From positions 64,037,671-64,101,670 of the forward strand of contig NC_079492.1 of NCBI RefSeq assembly GCF_020520425.1: DNA of 64,000 bases, read 5' to 3'. The DNA comes from Spinacia oleracea. Its lineage: Eukaryota > Streptophyta > Magnoliopsida > Caryophyllales > Amaranthaceae. Positions 30,769 through 44,029 of the stretch are shown piece by piece. Every line of letters starts with the position of its first letter. Position 1 is the first letter of the stretch. A program made the position numbers and the translations under genes. The notes under the pieces were generated by a model. That model ran no database searches. It saw nothing but the letters and a program-made list of their open reading frames with translations, and had not been told where the DNA came from.

Positions 30769-33700
30769 AGATTAAATGGAATATGAAAATACATTTCATA
30801 TATGATAAATGTTCAACCCCTAATGTTTTACAACCATGGGCCTCAAACCCATCTTTAAAACAGTTCATGGAACTCAAAGCTATGCTTGATTTCCAGTGCT
30901 ACAACGTGAGTGTTGCTTCTCACTTATTGCATAGGTTTAGTTATCACGCTTTGCCAATCTTAACATCCTTTTCATCGAATGTTCTTCGAGATATGATGAT
31001 AAGAACTTTTGAGTATGTTTATTTTGTGATCTAGTCTTTCTTGCTACATTAGTGGTTCTACGCATTTTGCAATGAAGAACCATTAAGTGAACAGACATGT
31101 GATCTTCCCAAGTTCAATGAAGAACTCATATAAACAACTCTATTTTATTGCTTCTTAGGCAATAATTACTTTTACTTCAACTGTAAAGGTTGCTAGTGAT
31201 GCTTTGTTTGGATCTACTTATCCAAGCAGTTCACAGATATGTGGAAGACTCTCCAACTATATCTTAGAACATAGAAATTATTATTTTAATTTCCCACGCA
31301 ACAACTCATGGTCTTCAATTCATGTTGCCATTTCAAAACACGATGCTCTTTAGCTCGTCCTTGTCAATGGTTAACTCCAAAGGGTCTTGCTTGATCCTTT
31401 GCCAGTGTTTATGCGTGTAGCATCAATATTTAGCATATCTTTATTTCCTTGAATCAAGAACTATTCCTATGTACCTTTTCAAGTACCATAAGTGTTCTTG
31501 ATCTCAATCTAATTGATCTTCACTTAGATCAATAGAGATTGGTATATGTTCGTCATGCCTAAAGTCATACGATACGTTTTTGGCGATCCTCATATTATAT
31601 CATACATGATAAATTCTTTTGCAGAATAATTCCCAATTGAATTATATTCATGTAACTTTAGCTTATCTAGTTTCAGTAGATACTAAATTCAGCTAAATTC
31701 TTTGACATATAATATAGGTTAAGAATCTCATTTAGACTCTTTGATGTTTAACTTAGTAAATGCTTATACATAGTTCAAACATCCTTTACTTAGATTTATT
31801 CACATGGGTCGAATATCTCCAATGGAGTCTTTCGTGTTTGATTTAGTAAATGCCATTACTTAATCCAAAACAATATCATAAGATCTTTGTAAATAGATCT
31901 TAATACCCAGTATGTACTAAGTTTCGCCATGGTCCATCATTGATGAATAATCTCAAATCTAAGTCATTAGCATTTGAATGTTATTTTACAATAGAGAGAT
32001 ATGTGTATGATACACATAGGACCAATTAAGTTTTTATGTACTCCCACTAAACTTCTTATATATCTATAAGAATCATGTATATTTTATGAAACTAAAATAC
32101 TTATTAGCTTCACTTAAAATACAGTTCCAATTCCCAATTGCTTGCTTAAATCTGTACTTAGATTTTATAAGCTAGCTTTCCTTTTCAAGCATTTATTTGG
32201 ATCCACAAATTCTATGACATACCATGTACATATTATATTCCAACATTTGATTGAGGAATACGTTTTGTCATCCAATTGCTATATGTACCAATATGCAATC
32301 ATTGCTTGAATATAGACTTGAGCATTACGATTATGCATGAGGTTTCAACACAATCCACACCGTGAATTTGCTTGTAACTTTTAGCAACTAATCTAGCTTT
32401 GTGTGTGAACATAATTCAATGTTTGATGGTTTTTATCCTTTAAAACAAACTTGCAACCAATAGGTGTGAAACTATTCTTGCAAATCAACAAAATTTCAAT
32501 TTTGTCATCAAAACATTGAGTATGTTTTATGGCCTCTAACCATTTAAAACATTTGAGTCTATATATGGCCTCTAACCATTTTAGGGAATCTGGGTTTCGT
32601 CATAGCTATCTTACAGGTCACAAACTCATTAATAGTTTGACCGCAAGTTGTAGGTTTCTTTACTATCTAATAATAAGAATTTCATAGCTTCAGTGACCTG
32701 AACTCCATGTTTCTTCACTATCTAATAGAAGAATCTCATAGTTTCAGTGACTTGAACTCTATGCCTACTTGGGTATAGAACATCAAACAATAGAATATCA
32801 ATAGCCACTTGAAAGTCCTTTGAATATTCTGTTCTCCTTGAAGCACTTGTAAAGTCTTCTAAGAGATGTCTATTCTTTAAAGCCACTTGTAAAGTCCTTA
32901 CAGAATAAGTTCGGATTTTCTGAAGCACTTCGAAAAGCCTCCGGAATGTCCGTTTATGTTTGTTGTTCGCCTCGAAAACTTTCGAGGTCTATTTTCTCCC
33001 ACTTGTCATTTTGGAAACGAATCTCCAAAAGGACATTATTTCGAGCAAACAAACATTATGTTCTCAAAAATTCGTGGTAGAAACAATACCCTTGTGTTTC
33101 ATTTGAATAAATCATAATGAAACATATATCTATACTTGAGCCTTAGTTTGTCGAATGACAAACACTAAGCTCCCATTGAGTTTTGCAACTCTCTAGATAT
33201 ATTTTATGAAAAGTTATTCTGAAATTACTTTTCAATAGCTTTGACGAATTTGGTTTAGTTTGGTGGTAGTTGAGCATTTTGTTTTAGAAATTATAGGAAA
33301 AGTCTTTATGATCCATCATTGATCGAATCAAGTACTAATTGACTTCGATTATTCCAACTAAGATATGCCATATCTTATGGACCTAGATTGTGAAATTACA
33401 ACACACAATCATTGATGATCATATTTGGTCTCAAGTAATCATCAACATGATCTAACCTAGATCTTTATGATTTCTTGCCAAGTGGATTTTATACTTCTGA
33501 ATCTTTGAACTAGCCAAACAGATTCAACTTATATCACATTTGAGTAAATAAACCTATATTCACTCAAATCCATGTGAAATAATAAAGTCACAAAATATTT
33601 CTTTAGCTTTGAACTCTATTGTCTAGGCGTTCTAACAATAGTTCATATCTTTTGTTACTTTCAACAAGTAAGACTAGTTGTCTTAAAATGATCTAGAAAT

Positions 33701-34700
33701 CAATCAACTTTCAAAAGTCCATCAAAATAGAGCTTATGAATGTTAACTTGTTGATATGGTCTAAGCAACAATGCCAAAGATTAGTGGAACTCAAATCAAG
33801 GGGTTGATTTGAACCTAGTAAAGTTCTTTAAAGAGTTGTTTGTTTTAATCAAGCATATTGACTCGACCTGTAATTGACCATTTCATTCAAATAAACAAAC
33901 AAACATTGTTTTTGTTTTTCTTGAATGTGAGTCTTTCTGTGTTTGAAAACAGAAATTTAGGTATGTTGATTATGGAACAAAATAGCCATTAAGTTCCAGC
34001 CTTTGAAAGGACTTAAAACAAACTAGATGACCCTACAATTAATGTAGCATTGCCATGCTTCATTTCCCACTTGTAGGTCATTAGTGTATCCTAGCTTCCA
34101 TTGTTTGAGTTATTACCGAAGTAAGAACCTCAAGCGGTATATGATACCAAGGAAGTTTGATTGCTAGGTCACTTCTCTTTAAACATAAACTTATAGGTAG
34201 AAACGGAATCGTAAATTCCTTTCATTTGTTCCTCGTTTTCCTATTTCTTGTACCCTTTCTTATAGTCTTAAGAATTATTTAGTGTTGACTTTTATACTTT
34301 GTTTAGACATGTCCAATGTCACCCCAACAAGGTTCTTACCATTTAATTTATGTTGAATATTAAGTTTCAACTAGATGATCTAACCAGAAGCTTCTAAAGT
34401 TCTCTAAGCATCGATCTATTCGAATGTCTAGGGACTAGACTCATTCGAGAATTAAATGGACAAAGATATTAGGTTGTTAACCATTGGTAAAGCTGAGCGT
34501 ATTAAACTCAATGCTTTATGATCTCAAAACTACAGTGTATTTTGAATTCACAAGCACCAATTGGTTTGCCATTCGACTTTGATGTTCGAAAACAACCATA
34601 AAAGTCGATATAAGAAACGTACATTTTAAATTGCTCATTTTCTCTCATTTCCGTGAATCGTTCTTGGATTCACTACCAATCGAGGAAATTTACTGTTACC
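30769..34700 (-). pseudogene. Copia C degenerate pol
   Basis: No long frame survives, but copia landmarks can still be read on the minus strand in colinear order: an RT piece KARLVAKSYKQIHGVD (about 32345-32400), WLEA-like RT start repeats (about 32530-32590), an integrase tail FARNNVLLE (about 33020-33060), and the pre-integrase LWHCCLDHIN (about 33740-33785). All are full of stops and shifts. It is far more diverged than the LTRs around it. Confidence 0.7.
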
Positions 34701-34973
34701 TTTCTAAAAGGATTTACCGCAGTGCAAGATATTTAATTATAAACAATAATTAAAACATTCATTGAAGCATGCAAAGTCTAAACATTTATCATGAATAATA
34801 ACTTGAAAATGAAAGCAATCATGCAATTTAAACAAGTCATTAGCATTTTATTCGAATTATGTGTTCCGGCAGGTGTGAATAAAATGATTCCAAGACCCTA
34901 AAACCATTGAAGAATTAAGCACAGTTTGTCGACTCAATTCTAAAACATTTTAGGTAAGCAAAAGCCTTTTGCT

Positions 34974-34991
34974 AATAGTCTAGAAACTATT
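34974..34991 (-). promoter_or_regulatory. Leader hairpin H3 of copia C
   Basis: AATAGT-ctagaa-ACTATT. Counterpart of AGTAAT-ctccaa-ATTACT in copia A. Two stem positions differ and both are compensated. Confidence 0.55.
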
Positions 34992-35510
34992 CTTGGTTGA
35001 TAGGTACGTCTAAGAACTTATTAGGTAAACCTATCGATTTTGCCACGACATAAAAGGACTCCTTACTTATATCGTTGAGTTTCACCAAAACTAACATGTA
35101 CTCACAATTATTTGTGTACCTTGCCCCTTTAGGACCAATAAGTAACACCTCGCTGAGCGAAAACTATTACTAGATTGATGTAAAGGATATCCAAGCAAGT
35201 GTATATTTTGGCATGGCACCTTATAACTCAATTTTTAAGTTTGGAACTTAAGGCTCTTACTATGTTGGTTAGATTTTAAGTGAACTAAAATCCTTAATCA
35301 TGCAACATAATCAAGCTTTTGATCTCATGTATTTTAAGACATATTTAAAAGCAATAAATAACTTAAAACATGCATAAGATAAATGTGATCTAGTATGGCC
35401 CGACTTCATCTTGAAGCTTTAACTTCAAAGTCCGTCTTGAAAATCTCCGTGGGAGGCACCATTTTCTTCAAATAGGATAAGCTATAATTAAAACTAATTA
35501 CAACTATTTG

Positions 35511-35597
35511 ATGGTACGCAGACCATATTTGAATTGAAAAACAACTTTGGTACTTTAGACCAATTACATTCAAATTAATGGTACGCAGACCATATTT
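35511..35597 (-). promoter_or_regulatory. Leader twin hairpins H2a and H2b of copia C
   Basis: Two copies of ATGGT-acgcag-ACCAT (35511-35526 and 35578-35593), each followed by ATTT. They match the twin hairpins of copia A at 16074 and 16117. Confidence 0.55.
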
Positions 35598-35669
35598 TCT
35601 ATCCTATTTGGGCCATACTAGTCACTTCATAACCTGCAAAACAGTACATATACAATATATACCATTCAC

Positions 35670-35689
35670 CCATTCATTATCATGAATGG
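35670..35689 (-). promoter_or_regulatory. Leader hairpin H1 of copia C
   Basis: CCATTCAT-tatc-ATGAATGG, a perfect 8-bp stem, 73 bp from H2b. Copia A has the same hairpin 74 bp from its H2b with one compensating pair change. Confidence 0.55.
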
Positions 35690-36179
35690 CCCACATAGCT
35701 GGTTAGTAAAACACATTATGCATCACATAAACATTTGCAGCAATTAATCAAGGGCACCAATAATCTACAAATTATTCAGTCCTTATTAATTCTAATCAAG
35801 TTGTTTTAACCTTAAGGATTTGTAGACCTAATCAAGAGTTTATGACTAAAAGGGGCTCCCACTTAAAACAATAAATTCATATGCTTTACTAATTTTAAAC
35901 ATAAAAATGTATTTCTCGTCTAACTGGAAACATACAAATTTAATTAAAATTTAAAGCTCATATAAATTTATAATTGAATCCAAAAGTTTAATTTAATTTC
36001 AGTCGTATTTAAATTAATTCATGATTTTAATTTTAGTAAAATAATTAGAATAAATAAAATTTATTATAATTACAATATTCAAAATTAAAATTCAAGAAAA
36101 TAATTTAAATTATCAATTTTAAAATTAATTAAAATTACGTAAACTGAAAATTTCAAATTAAAATTTCAAAACGATCTAA

Positions 36180-36920
36180 TCGCAACGGAACAATCCCACG
36201 CAACGCACGCCCATGGGCCACACGCACACAGCCATCGCTGGCCATGTGCGCGCAGCCCATGCGCTGCCTCGCATTGCTGCTGCTCACCATCGCAAGGCAT
36301 CACGCAAGCTGGTGCTCGCTGCGCGCGCCAGCGTTCGACACACGAGCATGCTTCCGCAGCCCATCGCTGGGCGCAGCACTCTTCGCACGTCGCAACAAGA
36401 AACTGCTTGCCATCGCTGGGCGCAGCGCTCGTCGCACGTCGCAACAAGCACTCGCACGCCATCGCTGGGCGCAGCGCTCGTCGCACGCACAACAAGCACT
36501 CGCACGCTATCGCTGGGCGCAGCGCTCGTCGCACGCACAACAAGCACCCGCACGCCATCGATGGGCGCAGCGCTCGTCGCACGCACAATAGCGCTCGCTG
36601 CGTGCGAGCGATCGATGCTTGGCGCAGCACTCGTGGCACGCGAGCTTACGCTCGCTGCGCGCGAGGCTCCGCTGCTTGCGCGAGGCAGTGCGCACTGTGG
36701 CGCAGCTCGCTTGCTGCCCACACGCGACTGCTCGTGCCTTGCTCTCGCCCTCGCCCATTCGCCCATTGCACACAGCCCACGGCGCAAGGCAGGGCTGCTG
36801 CCTTGTGCTCGTGCACCATGGCCTTGCTCATTGCTTTCGTACCGCATGGGCGACGAGCTCCCTTGCTCGTCGTCACATGCCCGCACTATACAACACCCCT
36901 TAAGGGTAACACGTAGCGTC
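36180..36920. other. GC-rich block in the copia C leader
   Basis: G+C-rich island in AT-rich surroundings. Long open frames on both strands result from base composition and the internal 48-bp repeats. No recognisable protein. Confidence 0.6.
36355..36592. repeat. 48-bp tandem repeat, about five units
   Basis: Units share CGCACGCCATCGCTGGGCGC followed by AGCGCTCGTCGCACGCACAA and CAAGCACT. The inner three are nearly identical and the outer ones diverged. Confidence 0.85.
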
Positions 36921-37663
36921 CATTGCTTTGTGCGTGCAAGTTATATGAGCGAATCGCATAAAAATTTAAAATTTTTATTCAAAATTAATGACAAATTAAT
37001 AAATAATATTAATTTTATAATTTTAGGGCGAAAAATCGAAAATTTATTATTCAATTGATTTTCGATTAACATGGATTCAAGTCTAGGTCATAAAAATTTA
37101 AAATTTAACATAAATTTACAATTTTTATGGTGGTTTTTAATCATAGGTATCTAATTAAATTATAACTAATTATGAAAATCAAATTAATTCTAAATTATTT
37201 CAATTTTCAACAAATTAATCATAATTACAAATTAGATTGCATAATTAACAAGGCTAGGCATTCAAACTTGTTAAACATATACAGTAGGTCAATCAAAAAT
37301 TCAAGATTTATCAACAAGAATCGCAAATATTTAATTTAACATCTTAAATTTACGAAATTTTGCATTCGAAAAACTAAAACCTCCGAAAAGTCATAGTTAG
37401 GCTTCGAATTTGAGAATTCTGGGTTCGGCCGAAAAATACTGTTTTGTCAAAATTTTAGAATGCCTTTTACATGCGGAATTGACACAAAAATCACTCGATT
37501 TGGATGAGTAACGAAGAAACTGCCGAAAAACTGCGTACGTATAATTAAATAAACGCAATTTGCAATTAATTAACAATTACGGAAATTAATCACCCCTTTT
37601 AATTCTTGCAAATTTGTAATATTTAACCATGTTTATGCAATTTAGATTATGAAAATAATAAGA

Positions 37664-37677
37664 GGCTCGTGATACCA
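37664..37677 (-). promoter_or_regulatory. Copia C primer-binding site
   Basis: TGGTATCACGAGCC on the minus strand, one base from the 5' LTR (37679). Fits an initiator-tRNA-Met-like primer. Confidence 0.8.
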
Positions 37678-37678
37678 C

Positions 37679-38116
37679 TGTTAGGTTATGATACATATGA
37701 CAATTCATAAATCATGCGGAAAAACCATAAAGCCAGGAAAGCATATTATTTACACATAATCATTTAGCATAGTTTAGATGCATACTCTTTGTTGCGTGCC
37801 TTCCCTAGCTGCGCCCGAACCGAACAAGAACAAGTCTTTAGGACTCCAAGTGTCGTCCCTCCGTAGATAGTCCACAGCACGTCCGGATCCGCCTTAAGAT
37901 TGACCAACTAGAATCGCCCTTAAGGTACTACTTATTTTCGGCTAAATGGGCAAGAGTTATGGCTGATTTTTCTGCTTAAAAATCCTAGCTTTGAATACTT
38001 GAAAACTTGTGTATAAATAATGACCCTAAGCCCTTATTTATAGAGGTATGGAAAAGGAATCGTAATCCTACTAGGATGTGGATTTGTTAAATAGAACTTT
38101 ATTAGGACTCTAAATA
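37679..38116 (-). repeat. Copia C 5' LTR, part 1 (interrupted by element D)
   Basis: Begins TGTTAGGTTATG. It runs to the AAATA target of element D. The LTR resumes at 46887. Compare the uninterrupted CTCTAAATAACAAAG in the left LTR at about 29070. Confidence 0.93.
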
Positions 38117-40951
38117 TGTAATACCCCGAATTTTTAAAACTCGATTAATTATGCTTAATTATTTTTATTTAGCTTAAAACCGTTTTTAAATCCTAAATTC
38201 GAACTTTATTTTAATTAACGAAGTTTACTTCACTTGAATTTTTAATATTATTACACGATTTATTATTTTTCAGATTCCATGATTTAATTTAAAAAGTTAC
38301 GAGTTTAAGCTATTTATTTTAGTTATTTCGTTAATTATTTCGGATTTTTAAATAATTTCGAAACGTTCTTATTCTATTCAAAAACTAAATTTATTTTTCG
38401 TTAACGATATTTTTATAAAAGATTATCTTGAAACTTAGTTTTAATTAAACATCTCTATTCTAATTAATTTCCTAAAAATAGAAACCAATTTTTTTCAGAA
38501 TTTTAGCCTAATCTTGTGAAATTACAAAAATGCCCTTGAAAGAGAAAAATTCCATTTCTCTTCTTCTTCCCCCTCTCCACGTATGTTTCCACTCCTTTCC
38601 TTGAATTCTGTCTACATTCCTGCCTTGGAGACCAAGGACTTTTCCTTTCCATTCAATCTTCTTGACTATACAAATCAGTCATAGTACCAATTGGAATTCA
38701 ACATCACAAAATCAAAACCAATTTTCAATTCTAATTCTCCTCTCTGTTTCGAACCAACAACCCACCAAAGCTTCCCTCCTTCTTCCTTTCACGGCACCAC
38801 CGTGCTGCAACCACCATTAACCACCACAACAGCCACCGACCACCACCATTCCCACCACTGTTCGACCACCACCCCAGCACCACTCGGCCAGCCAGAAACA
38901 CCACCGTACTCAACCACCGTCCCCTGCTTCCCCGCTTCGCACTCCCCTGCCTCTCCCCTTTTCTCTTCGCTGCACCACCCGCACCAACACCACACCACAC
39001 ACCACCACCTCCAGCCACCCTCGCCATCTCGTCAACCACCTCCGCCCTCAATTCCGGCGTGCCGCCGCCCAAAACCACCCAGAAACAAACCCGAATTTCC
39101 CCTGTTTTCACTCACTTCGTGCTCCATTTTCTGTCTCCCTCGCCGTTCCTCTGCCACCAAACCACCGCCATCACCGTCGCAACCCATCTGCGACGCCCAG
39201 CCAGACACCTAGTCGGCCACCTTCTCCCCCCCCCCCCTCTTCCCTGTGCTCTGCTCTGTCGTACCCCTACCTCTTCTCTCTTGTCGTTCGTCCACCGCAC
39301 AACCACCACCCTCACCGTCGCATCCGACACCGAGCCGCCCAGCCGACCACCTTTCCCTTCCTTCCTCCTCTCTTTCCTCCCCTGCTCTTCTTCGTGCCCC
39401 CTCCCCTGTTTCTATTCCCTTTCCCAGAAGAACCGAAAATCAGGTTTCTTGAAACCTTGAATTTTATTCACATCAAATCCATACTTGAGTTGGGCTATTC
39501 TAACTTGGGCCTTTGGTGAGTTAAACTTTGAATTACTATTTCAGATTTCCTAACTATTAAATTTCAGATTCTCTAACTATTAATTTTCATGTTTTAATAT
39601 TGTTTTTTTTATGATATAATTATTTACTAATAAATCGTTATTATTTTTCAGGTTTAATTATCAAATATGGATTTTACTAAAATAAATTATTATCTTGAAT
39701 TAACAAAAACAGAATTTAAATAAGATTTTCATGAAAACCGATTTATGAAATAAATATATATTCGATTAAAATTTCAATTAATAATATTTTCATTAAGTTA
39801 TGAAATTATATTTATATTAAAATTCGTTATTTATAAAATTCTTGATTTATAAAGGTTATGATTTATAAAATATTGATTTTAAATTATTTATCGATTTAGT
39901 ACTAATTCAATGATTTAATATTTTGAAAGAATTGAACTCGGAGCTCAGGACGAACGAACCAAGGAAAATCCCTAGGAAATCGCGGAGTTAGGTAACGGCT
40001 ATTGCTAGTACCCGCAATTCCCTTATAAATGTGATTATGAAATTACAATGTATGATTGATTTATTAAATGAATGTTTTGACATGTTTTATGAATTGCGGG
40101 AAATGAAGTATGATTTTATTGAATAATTTATTATAATATAATTTGAATTATTCCTTATTTTATGATTGATTATAAAATGCTATGATGATTGATTGAATTT
40201 CTTATAAAATGCTGTTTATAAGAAACCATGAAAGAAAGGATGTTTGATCTTATGATCCAAAGGAATTATGTTACTTCAACTGAAGTAAAAAGACTAAAAT
40301 GTAAAATCAAACGAAACATGATAAATGAAAGTGAAATTCCTAGTCCGTTTGGCAGTATATGTTCACAGGTTACGATTCTCGGTCATGCATGTACCCATGG
40401 GGCATCCGCCCATTGAGCCAAGGCTCTCATGTTTATGGACAGCGGTCCATCGTGGAAGACGTTCCACCATGTCATACTTGCCACGACTAGCATGTGCACC
40501 CAAAAGTTATGAATGAATTAAATAAAGGACTTTATAAAATGTTTTACATTATTCTATTCTCCCTGTGTTATTAAATAAAATGAATTGAAATGAATTTACG
40601 TTGCTAGAATAGTTCGTTACTGAGTCTTCGGCTCACCGCTATTTTGTTTTCTGTTTTAGGTACCGCTGGGAACGATGGGAACGAGTAGTGGCGAGGATTT
40701 CACTATTATATTATTCACCTAGTTTATGCTTAATGTTTTAATAGTTTAATTAAAGACTTTTAGTAATTTATGTACTTATATTTTGGGAATATAAAGGATT
40801 ATTATATTAGATTGGAGGTTTTTATGGCTTATGTATGATGTTGCCTTGTAATTTCCAAGAGAGAATTAAGGCAGGTAATGTCCCGACCAAATTAGGTTAA
40901 TTCCGCTGCTAATTATGCTTTAATGAGTGATTTAGAGGTCGGGGCGTTACA
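38117..40951 (+). repeat. Element D 5' LTR (2835 bp)
   Basis: TGTAATACCCCG to GGGGCGTTACA. It contains a CCACCA-rich, stop-poor stretch (38690-39460) that opens frames on both strands but has no recognisable domain. The short CCCC tract at 39225 is longer than in the other LTR. Confidence 0.94.
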
Positions 40952-40954
40952 GTT

Positions 40955-40968
40955 TGGTATTCAGAGCC
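40955..40968 (+). promoter_or_regulatory. Element D primer-binding site
   Basis: TGGTATTCAGAGCC, three bases after the LTR. The usual TGGTATCAGAGCC with an extra T, which may weaken primer binding. Confidence 0.65.
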
Positions 40969-41300
40969 AAGGTTCTGGATCATAAGTGCTAAACCTTACG
41001 GGTTTTGCGCATAGTAGAATTCAATAGGCTTTAAGCAAAGAGTTTTAAGGAATAAGTTAAAAAGAATATGTTAAAATCAAGTCAAGTTAAAATGAAATGA
41101 GTGTGAGCGTAGGAACGCACGGGATAAAAGGGATTCATTTCTTATGTTATTGATGTTTTCTTGATTAAATATGTTATGCGAAATATCGATTATTGAACTT
41201 ACCAACGATACCACGAACGAAGCTCACATCAAAGCGCAACATTCACGATGACGTCTCCCAGAATGATGTTTCCTATGATGATTTCTATGACGACTAATCT

Positions 41301-41741
41301 ATGGAAGATCCCAAAGAGATGATGGAACGGTTAGGAACTGCAAGTACGTTGTCAACTAAAGTGGTCAAAGATTCTCGGAAAAAGAAAGTCACTAATGCGA
41401 ACGGAAAAGCGTCACTATTTAAGAAGTTTTCACCTTTGAATCCACCAATCTATGATCGCAAGCCAATTCGATGGAATTTAAAAGACTAGATCAATCATAT
41501 GGATCAACTACTCGAGACTTTCGACATGCTCGAACGAATGGAAGCGAATATCGTGCGAAAAACGAATACTTCTTATCGATGTCAAGGAAAAGATCATTTT
41601 GATAAAGATTGTCCTAAACCACCTCCAACGAATACCGGAACATCAACCTCGACCAATCATGAACGAAACAACAACAACAATGCTAAAACTATCACGCCCG
41701 TCAATATACGTAAGGGATTACATGATAAAGGACAAAGATGA
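41301..41741 (+). pseudogene. Element D gag remnant
   Basis: One frame with a TAG at 41487-41489. The first part (FKKFSPLNPPIYDRKPIRW) recalls the start of a gypsy gag capsid domain. After a presumed large deletion it goes straight to a damaged zinc knuckle (YRCQGKDHFDKDCPK, where a CCHC knuckle would have a second cysteine), followed by an Asn/Thr-rich tail. No protease, RT or integrase follows. Confidence 0.6.
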
Positions 41742-42072
41742 CGCCAACGCTGATATTATCTTGATTTTCTCTCTCTCGCTTTAGAATCGAACTTCCCTTG
41801 ATTTTATGTTTACCGTCACATGTCATGTTATGAGTTTTCTACCCTAGATAGACTAGTCAAAGTTAAGCATTATATTTTTGAAGAAGTTAAGTTTAGCACG
41901 GTGCGAACTCAAGGATTTTGTTGATATGAATGGTTTTGAGGAATTTTGATGGTTGCGAAATCTTTAAGAATAGTATAAAAGTTAGGAGTACGAAACAAGC
42001 ATAAGGTTGTGGTTGATCACTAATTATGTTAAGATTATTCGAATTTTAAAGTGTTAAAGTTATGAACAAAAG

Positions 42073-42830
42073 TGATTCTTGGGTTACCTTTCCGATGAAT
42101 ATTTTGATGTTTATAAGTACTAAAGTCTATTATCTAGAAGATGATTGAGTAAGGAAGCTAAGAAGTTATACAGAAAAGTTATGAACCCAACATGAGTTAT
42201 GATAAGAGATCTAGTTGAGTTGATCCATGAATAAGATCTTGAGGATTTTACCAAAATAAGCTATCAAGAATTAGTCTGTCGATAAGGTTTAACGATAGGG
42301 TACATAAGTTTGTATTTTAAGTGGCGAGTCACCGATTAAATCAAGGTTATTCAAGGTTTAAAGCGTGCGAGTATAATTGATTTTTGAGTTACTATTCCGC
42401 ACCCTTTATAATGATTATTCTATGGTTGTAAGTACCTAAGTGTATTTTCGGATATGTTAAGGAAGCTAAGCTAGAATTTTAAAAGTTATGCAAGAATATT
42501 ATGCGCAACCAAACATGATTTGTGGTGAAAAGATGAAATTGAGGTTACAAAATGAAGTTATGAGAATTATAAAAGAAGTTATCAAGAACTAGTCTTTCAA
42601 TAAGGTTGATGGTATTCTTGGTTTACCTTTCCGCATCATTTATAGGGATTGTAGTTATCTGAAAGGACGCTTGATTATCTCCATAAAAGAAAAGTTGAAC
42701 TAGAGAATGTAGGATTTTGCAAAATGTTGTGAGGAAAAGTATGATTTATAGTGAGGACATGGAATTGAGTTTGCATATAAAGCATTGAAATAAGTTATCG
42801 AGGATTCTGTCCATCAGGTTGATGATATCA
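42073..42830 (+). repeat. Three degenerate tandem segments in the element D interior
   Basis: Segments starting at about 42073, 42385 and 42619 share, in the same order, a GTTACCTTTCCGCA-like start, TGTAAGTAC, GGAAGCTAAG, AAAAGTTATG, a CAACATGA(T)TT motif and a final AAGTTATCAAGAATTAGTCT. Spacing is 230-310 bp. Non-coding. Confidence 0.5.
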
Positions 42831-44016
42831 ATGAATGTAATGAAATTCGAAAAGAATTATGAATGATTAAGGAATGCAATGGAGTTGAGAATAGAAATTG
42901 ACAAAATGACATGTCTGTAAAACCAAGTAGTCTGAACTAAGTTTTCTAGAAGTTAGATTGTTTATGATAAAGGCATGTGTGATGGCTTAGCATTCTCCGC
43001 AAAATACGAGATTTTTCGACCTAAGGATAAGTAACCAAGTCGTATGTCTAACGATATAATTCTAGTCACGTGATTGGACCCGAACCCCTGCAACGAACGC
43101 AGTTAACGAAGTTATTCAACATAGAAGAAAGATCGGAGATCGGAATCAAAACAAATCGAATAAAGAAAGTCAACGGCAAGATTCCTGCAGCAAGAAGCTC
43201 AAGAGCAAACGAAAACGCAATATCTCCCAATAGTCGCCTAAGAATGATATAAGTCGCGATGTTTTATGTAAACGTGTTACGAATCGACCATGCTCGTGTG
43301 TTAGATCAAATGATTATGAATGTTATGAATGTTATAATGTTATGCTTATGTTGAATTTGAAATTTTCAATTATGAACTATGTCTCTATGATATGGATTAT
43401 GTTTAGGCTAACATGATTGTACTGGTAATCTAATTGTTATTCATGGAAGTCGTCTCCGATGGAAGTTCTCCTGAGCTCAGAGTACGAGATTATTATTATA
43501 ATAAATAACTTTTACAACTATTTGAGTATTGCAATTGATAGATAAAAATTTATTTTCATTATATATACACACATTTACAGAATTACAATTTTGCATTAAA
43601 AACTACTATTTTTGGTGGAAAATATTTTCAAACAGGATCTCACAAAGTAAAACGGGAACCTAGTCTATGCTAACAAGTTTGCCCCTTTTATGTTCTTTGC
43701 TCCTCGACCCTATTATATGAAATCAAGTGGAGATACGAAAGGCGATGGCGAAATGTAATTGACCTTAATGACGATTAAGGATCAATACATAAATTTTGCC
43801 CCTTTTGCATTCTTTACTCTTTGATTCTAGGTCTCGAGTTGAAGCGGAATCCTAAGAGATGATGGCGGAATGGAGGCTAGACATTGTCGGGATTGAAATA
43901 AAATTTTGAGATCTTGGTTTTAAAATAAAACATCGTACCTTTATTCAACCGTTTTCAATTTTCAACAATCATTTTTATAAATCTAATTTTCAAGTTTCGA
44001 GGACGAAACTTTTTCT
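42831..44016 (+). other. Element D interior, non-coding
   Basis: No domain recognised. A 60-codon frame (43070-43252) is unlike known proteins. Two segments beginning TTTGCCCCTTTT (43678 and 43795) form an imperfect 117-bp repeat. Confidence 0.4.
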
Positions 44017-44029
44017 AAGGGGGTAAAAA
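44017..44029 (+). promoter_or_regulatory. Element D polypurine tract
   Basis: AAGGGGGTAAAAA directly before the 3' LTR (44030), preceded by TTCGAGGACGAAAC. This arrangement is typical of plant chromovirus-type gypsy elements. Confidence 0.75.

Larger units (their letters stand above)
34701..37663 (-). other. Copia C long 5' leader
   Basis: Colinear with the copia A leader. It carries hairpins H3 (34974-34991), H2a (35511-35530), H2b (35578-35597) and H1 (35670-35689) in the same order and with nearly the same spacing, then a GC-rich block and the primer site. Confidence 0.65.

Noticed and set aside
36166-37058. Several long overlapping frames on both strands in a GC-rich block
   Set aside because: They lie in the copia C leader, arise from GC-rich 48-bp repeats with few stop codons, and overlap in four frames without any domain.
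38691-39460. Proline/serine/histidine-rich frames in the D LTRs (also 44604-45428)
   Set aside because: CCACCA-rich LTR sequence. Frame length differs between the two LTRs through small indels, so no coding constraint is seen.
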